A stretch of 64,000 bases of DNA from Eubacteriaceae bacterium CHKCI004 (GTDB lineage Bacteria > Bacillota > Clostridia > Lachnospirales > Lachnospiraceae): positions 62,001-126,000 of the forward strand of contig FCNR01000050.1 of the NCBI GenBank assembly GCA_900016875.1. Direction: 5' to 3'. Numbering within the stretch: the first letter of the stretch is position 1; every line of letters begins with the position of its first letter. Both the position numbers and the translations under genes were made by a program. Below, in pieces: positions 60,022 to 64,000 of the stretch. The notes below the pieces were generated by a model. It worked only from the letters and a program-made list of their open reading frames with translations. It did not search any database and was not told the origin of the DNA.

Positions 60022-60897
60022 ATGATTAATCCATTTTTAAAAACAGAATGGCTGCGGGAAGGCAGAAACATCCGGCTTCCGCTGATGATTATTTTCTATA
60101 TTGCCATCATGGCGTTTATCATGATCCTTTTCATGGTATTTAACGAGGAATCTTTTCAGCAGGGATATTATTATGATACGACGACCTACCAGTATCAGTT
60201 TCTGATCATCAGTACTTTCCAGATTATCACCGTGCTGCTGCTCACGCCCTTTACAGTGTCGAGATTATTTATCGTTGATAAAGAAAAAAATATGCTGGAA
60301 CAATTTGAGATGGTACCGGGCGTATCTTTTCAGTATGTGACGGCAAAGATCATTCTGGTTCTGGCCGTTCATGTGCTGCTTTTTATCTCCGGTCTGCCTG
60401 TATCGGCATTGTCCTGTATTTATACAGGGATCAGCGGGGTGAAGCTGCTGCGTCTGGGAGCTATGATATTTCTCTACGCCTTCTGGAGCGGCGCCATATC
60501 CATCTTTTTTTATACGGTATGCAGCAAAAGCGTCTGGGCCTTTGCCTCGACCTTTTTTGTGCAGCTTATGTTTGGGATTGGCACGCTGATGCTGACGGAG
60601 GTATTCCGGAATGGTTCGCTGATGATGAGCGACACCGGACGGATCGCGCCGGAAATCGTCGCTGTCTGCCTGATTCTGCTGGCATTTAATCCGCTGTCTT
60701 CCTACATGGGATTTTACGGCAGCATCACGGGGGATATCGGTATTTTTGGCACCTTCTGCAGTCATCTTGGAATAGATACTTCTGATAAATGGTTTATTCT
60801 GCTGTTTTATAAGGTGTCAAGTCTGGCCTGCGTGCTGGTAGGCGTCCTTTTTCTGTCTCTTTCCGTCTGGTATATGGATAAGAGAAGGAGAACCTGA
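60022..60897 (+). CDS. ABC-2 type permease
   Basis: A 291-residue integral membrane protein with about six TM segments: ~20-43 (LMIIFYIAIMAFIMILFMVF), ~65-90, ~108-135, ~143-170, ~212-235 and ~258-285. It is the transmembrane partner of the ATPase just upstream; GGAGG precedes the ATG. ABC-2 permeases of this kind export lipids, peptides or polymers; with the 806-residue outer-domain protein it forms a three-gene module under the neighbouring two-component system. Confidence 0.8.
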   Translation: MINPFLKTEWLREGRNIRLPLMIIFYIAIMAFIMILFMVFNEESFQQGYYYDTTTYQYQFLIISTFQIITVLLLTPFTVSRLFIVDKEKNMLEQFEMVPGVSFQYVTAKIILVLAVHVLLFISGLPVSALSCIYTGISGVKLLRLGAMIFLYAFWSGAISIFFYTVCSKSVWAFASTFFVQLMFGIGTLMLTEVFRNGSLMMSDTGRIAPEIVAVCLILLAFNPLSSYMGFYGSITGDIGIFGTFCSHLGIDTSDKWFILLFYKVSSLACVLVGVLFLSLSVWYMDKRRRT

Positions 60898-60908
60898 CAG
60901 CATTTGCC

Positions 60909-60937
60909 TTGTGCAACAAATAAGGCTGTGCTATAAT
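60909..60937 (+). promoter_or_regulatory. Predicted promoter of thrC
   Basis: TTGTGC (60909-60914), 17-bp spacer, TATAAT (60932-60937), 70 bp before the start codon. Confidence 0.7.
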
Positions 60938-61007
60938 AACAGAACTGTGTCGAAACGGTGAAGATAAATGTAGAAATGACAAGAATAAGAACAGAGAGGA
61001 CAGGGTT

Positions 61008-62495
61008 ATGGATTTGTTGTATAGAAGCACGAGAAACAATGAAGAAACGGCAAAGGCTTCCGAAGCCATTCTCCGCGGCCTGGCGGGAGAAGGCGGACTG
61101 TATGTGCCGGAGCAGATTCCGGCGCTTAATGTCAGCATGGAAGAGCTGTCGAAGATGCGCTATCAGGATGTGGCTTATGAAGTGATGAAGCTGTTTTTGA
61201 CCGACTTTACGGAAGAAGAGTTAAGGCACTGTATCAACAGCGCTTACGATAAGAAGTTTGACACGCCGCGCATCGCAGAGCTGGTGAAGAAGGACGGCGC
61301 GTATTTCCTGGAACTGTTCCACGGAGCGACCATCGCCTTCAAGGATATGGCGTTATCCATCCTGCCGTATCTGCTGACCACCAGCGCGAAGAAGAACCAT
61401 GTAAAGAATGAAATTGTTATCCTGACGGCGACCTCCGGAGATACGGGCAAGGCGGCTCTCGCCGGTTTTGCCGATGTGCCTGGAACAAAGATCATCGTCT
61501 TTTATCCAAAGCACGGCGTAAGCCCGATTCAGGAGAAGCAGATGATCACCCAGCGGGGCGACAACACCTTTGTCATCGGTATTGAAGGTAACTTTGACGA
61601 CGCCCAGACCGGCGTAAAGAAGATGTTTTCGGATGCGGCGCTGGCTGAGGAGATGGCAGCGGCAGGTTATCAGTTCTCTTCCGCCAACTCCATCAACATC
61701 GGACGTCTGGTGCCGCAGGTGGTTTACTATGTATACAGCTACGCCGCACTGCTGGCAAAGGGAGAGATTGCAGACGGTGAGAAGATCAACGTCGTTGTGC
61801 CGACCGGAAACTTCGGCAACATTCTGGCGGCCTGCTACGCAAAGCAGATGGGCGTGCCGATCGCAAAATTGATCTGCGCTTCCAACGAGAACAAGGTGCT
61901 GTTTGACTTCTTTGCCACCGGATGCTACGACAAGAACAGAGAGTTTATTCTGACTTCCTCTCCGTCCATGGATATTCTGATTTCCAGTAATCTGGAGAGA
62001 CTGATCTACCAGACGGCGGGAAGAGACGCGGAGAAGAATAACGCTTACATGAAGGCTCTTAACGAGACCGGCCGCTATGAGATCACCGATGAGATGCGGG
62101 AGCAGCTGAAAGATTTTTACGGTAATTTTGCCAGTGAAGAGGAGACGGCTGCAGCCATTAAGGATGTGTACGAAAAAACAGGTTATATCATGGATACTCA
62201 CACGGCGGTAGCAAAGAGCGTCTATGAGAAGTATAAAGCGGACACGGCGGATGAAACAAAGACTATCATCGCTTCAACCGCAAGTCCGTACAAGTTTACC
62301 AGAAGCGTCATGAACGCTATTGACCCGGCTTATGATTCCCAGAGTGATTTTGAGCTGGTGGATGAGCTGAACCGGTTATCCGGCGTGCCGGTGCCGCAGG
62401 CTATCGAAGATATCCGTTCCGCTCCGGTGCTTCATGACACCGTCTGCGGCAAAGAAGAGATGTGCGGGGAAGTAAAACGTATTCTGGGGATTTAG
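61008..62495 (+). CDS. thrC: Threonine synthase
   Basis: PLP enzyme that converts O-phosphohomoserine to threonine. The 495-residue length is that of the longer, E. coli-like class. The PLP lysine is Lys112 in FHGATIAFKDMALS; TATSGDTGKAALAGF (about 141-155) is the phosphate-binding loop and VVPTGNFGNILAAC (about 263-276) a second family motif. AGAGG lies upstream of ATG. Together with metA it marks a cell able to make aspartate-family amino acids. The next gene starts 24 bp later. Confidence 0.95.
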   Translation: MDLLYRSTRNNEETAKASEAILRGLAGEGGLYVPEQIPALNVSMEELSKMRYQDVAYEVMKLFLTDFTEEELRHCINSAYDKKFDTPRIAELVKKDGAYFLELFHGATIAFKDMALSILPYLLTTSAKKNHVKNEIVILTATSGDTGKAALAGFADVPGTKIIVFYPKHGVSPIQEKQMITQRGDNTFVIGIEGNFDDAQTGVKKMFSDAALAEEMAAAGYQFSSANSINIGRLVPQVVYYVYSYAALLAKGEIADGEKINVVVPTGNFGNILAACYAKQMGVPIAKLICASNENKVLFDFFATGCYDKNREFILTSSPSMDILISSNLERLIYQTAGRDAEKNNAYMKALNETGRYEITDEMREQLKDFYGNFASEEETAAAIKDVYEKTGYIMDTHTAVAKSVYEKYKADTADETKTIIASTASPYKFTRSVMNAIDPAYDSQSDFELVDELNRLSGVPVPQAIEDIRSAPVLHDTVCGKEEMCGEVKRILGI

Positions 62496-62518
62496 TAGGA
62501 ATTAATTCGGAGGAGCGT

Positions 62519-64000
62519 ATGAAAATATCGGTTACATTTACAGATAATGTTCTGGAAGTCCGGAAAGAGGGAGAAGGCTCGCAGGCCGAGATCTGGCAGA
62601 AGAAGTTCGATGATTTTGAGCTTAAGAAAAATGTGAGTACCGGACTGACGGTGGAAAATAAAAAATTGCGGAAGATTCTGTTCTGGCAGCCTTTCGGGGA
62701 GAATATCCTCATGGTTTACACCAGAAGCGGGGAGGTAAAGGCCAGCTATGCACCGAGCAGAGGCGCGTATCTGCGGGTGCTGGAAAGGATGTGCAACGTA
62801 CAGCATATTTCTCTTACCAAGGATGGCCTTTCCCTGCAGCTGCAGGTGGGAGTGGTAGACGACGGCACGTTCACCTTTGAGGACGCTGTCCTGGTGATCG
62901 GCGAGAGAGCGCGTCAGCCCTTTGACATTCCGGTCAGCAAAAAGACGCTGGCAGGGGTGAAAGATGACGATCCGTTTTTTATCAGGAAGTTTCATATTTC
63001 CATGGATGAGCTGACCAGGACGATGGAGGAGACTTCTTCCCGCTTTGATATTGCGCTGAAGGTTAACGGCATGGATGTTACATTTCCTGTAAAGATCGAG
63101 GTTCCTGATGAGAATATCAAGTATCAGCATGTGCCGATGATCAGTTTCTTCTATAAGAATGATGCGGTGCAGATCAAGCACACCGGCGTGGGAAATGTAC
63201 TGTTTGTCTGCCGTCCTCTGGAAGAGGTGGAGAAAACGGCTTCCTTCCGTTTCTGGGAGAGCGACGCAGTCTCCGGCCGTCTGTACCGGAAGGGTAAAGA
63301 GGAGAAGAAGAAGTCCTCGCTGAAGGTGAGCCTTTTCTACGAGAAGTTCTGCCAGAAGGCAGAGGAAGGCACCTTCGAGATCTTTGACATGGCCTGGAAG
63401 CGGAATCCGAAGGGCGCTTACTTTATCATCAGCGGAGATTCGCCGGATTACGAGCGGATTAAAAATCATCCGAACGTGGTAAAACAGTATTCCAGGAAAT
63501 ATTACGAGCTTTTGTTCCGTGCCAACGCGTATATTTCTACAGAGACGCCGTTTCATCTGAATGTGATACGTTCCAACAACAAATATTACCGTCGAAGCAT
63601 CGCGGAGAATACATTTGTCTTCCTGCAGCACGGCGTAACTTATATGAAATGTCATGGTCCTAACTCGCCGTTCCTTGCCGGACGGGAGATGGAGCCGGAT
63701 TACATTGTAGTCAACAGCGAGAAGGAAAAGGATGCTGTTCATCGCATGATGGGCATTGACAATTCCCGCATTTTAAAGACCGGCATGGCGATTTTCAGCA
63801 AGCTGGAATATAAGCATCTGAATCAGGACTCCGATGACATCGCGGTCATCATGCTGACCTGGAAGCCGTACGAGGACAATATGGAGGATTTTACCAAATC
63901 CACCTACTATCAGAACACACTGGCTATCTATAATATGCTCCGGAAATATCTCCCGGCAGAAAAAATCCGGGTGGTGATCCATCCGAAGACCGGAGCTCAT
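62519..64000 (+). CDS. CDP-glycerol glycerophosphotransferase-family protein (TagF/TarF-like), 5' part
   Basis: An open frame of 494 codons from ATG 62519 (AGGAG 5 nt upstream) to the window's end, without stop. The first ~330 residues form a beta-rich region of unclear role. From about 335 the protein resembles the glycosyltransferase-B domain of teichoic-acid polymerases: YYELLFRANAYISTETPFHLN, FLQHGVTYMKCHGPNS (His371), DYIVVNSEKEKDAV and RVVIHPKTG (His488), the two histidine motifs used by TagF. It probably transfers glycerol- or ribitol-phosphate from a CDP precursor, in line with tarIJ at 6.4-8.2 kb. The C-terminal end and exact specificity lie outside the window. Confidence 0.82.
   Translation, partial: MKISVTFTDNVLEVRKEGEGSQAEIWQKKFDDFELKKNVSTGLTVENKKLRKILFWQPFGENILMVYTRSGEVKASYAPSRGAYLRVLERMCNVQHISLTKDGLSLQLQVGVVDDGTFTFEDAVLVIGERARQPFDIPVSKKTLAGVKDDDPFFIRKFHISMDELTRTMEETSSRFDIALKVNGMDVTFPVKIEVPDENIKYQHVPMISFFYKNDAVQIKHTGVGNVLFVCRPLEEVEKTASFRFWESDAVSGRLYRKGKEEKKKSSLKVSLFYEKFCQKAEEGTFEIFDMAWKRNPKGAYFIISGDSPDYERIKNHPNVVKQYSRKYYELLFRANAYISTETPFHLNVIRSNNKYYRRSIAENTFVFLQHGVTYMKCHGPNSPFLAGREMEPDYIVVNSEKEKDAVHRMMGIDNSRILKTGMAIFSKLEYKHLNQDSDDIAVIMLTWKPYEDNMEDFTKSTYYQNTLAIYNMLRKYLPAEKIRVVIHPKTGAH

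Noticed and set aside
60958..61010. Threonine-rich leader peptide before thrC (ATGACAAGAATAAGAACA...)
   Set aside because: The frame runs on into thrC without a stop and no terminator/antiterminator pair is seen.

Overview
The window reads as a chromosomal stretch from an anaerobic, low-to-mid GC Gram-positive of the class Clostridia, most likely a gut Lachnospiraceae. The grounds are the dnaG-rpoD operon, a class A RNase P RNA, strong AGGAGG ribosome sites with ATG/GTG/TTG starts, ferredoxin-linked ketoacid metabolism, a cyclic-di-GMP-I riboswitch, ribitol teichoic-acid genes and a sortase-anchored giant surface protein. Species cannot be fixed from the sequence alone. No tRNA, 16S/23S/5S rRNA, CRISPR array or transposase gene was seen.

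Layout. 1-3.3 kb (minus): four-subunit pyruvate/2-oxoacid:ferredoxin oxidoreductase operon porCDAB with its own promoter and a structured leader. 3.35-4.8 kb: a perfect sigma-A promoter, a c-di-GMP-I riboswitch, a terminator and an anchored lethal-factor/PPEP-like zinc protease. 4.8-8.2 kb: a shikimate-dehydrogenase-like/HD fusion, then tarI-tarJ (CDP-ribitol synthesis). 8.2-19.3 kb: a Na+/alanine symporter, an S1-domain protein, a hotdog thioesterase, a pseudouridine synthase, ligA, metA, an amidase, and an xpaC-telA pair. 19.4-23.4 kb (minus): an SH3-NlpC/P60 hydrolase and a 950-residue protein with a decayed McrB-like AAA+ domain. 23.5-30 kb: a HAD/Gfo-Idh-MocA fusion, a sigma-like protein without region 4, dnaG, rpoD and trmK.

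30.4-47.05 kb is a single 5,559-codon gene for a giant surface adhesin built of many Cna-B/SpaA-like units, DUF11-like units and seven tandem Spy0128/FctA-like pilin domains. It ends in a sorting signal with the unusual core SSKTG. It is followed by an AT-rich accessory patch (47.2-50.5 kb): an RloA-like AAA ATPase, an rloB gene broken by an internal deletion and frameshift, an ETF-alpha-like fragment and a ribbon-helix-helix protein.

50.6-64 kb: a ProX-type editing protein overlapping a Nudix hydrolase, a subtilase without signal peptide, an iron alcohol dehydrogenase, rnpB (minus strand), a VanRS-like two-component system next to a membrane protein plus ABC-2 exporter whose ATPase motifs are degenerate, thrC, and the 5' part of a CDP-glycerol glycerophosphotransferase-like gene that runs off the window.

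The recurring theme worth a second look is decay or re-use of catalytic folds: an AroE-like domain without its Lys/Asp pair, an McrB-like AAA+ domain without a normal Walker A/B, an ABC ATPase without LSGGQ, and a sigma-70 relative without region 4. The other theme is cell-surface remodelling: the riboswitch-controlled protease, the giant adhesin and teichoic acid genes.
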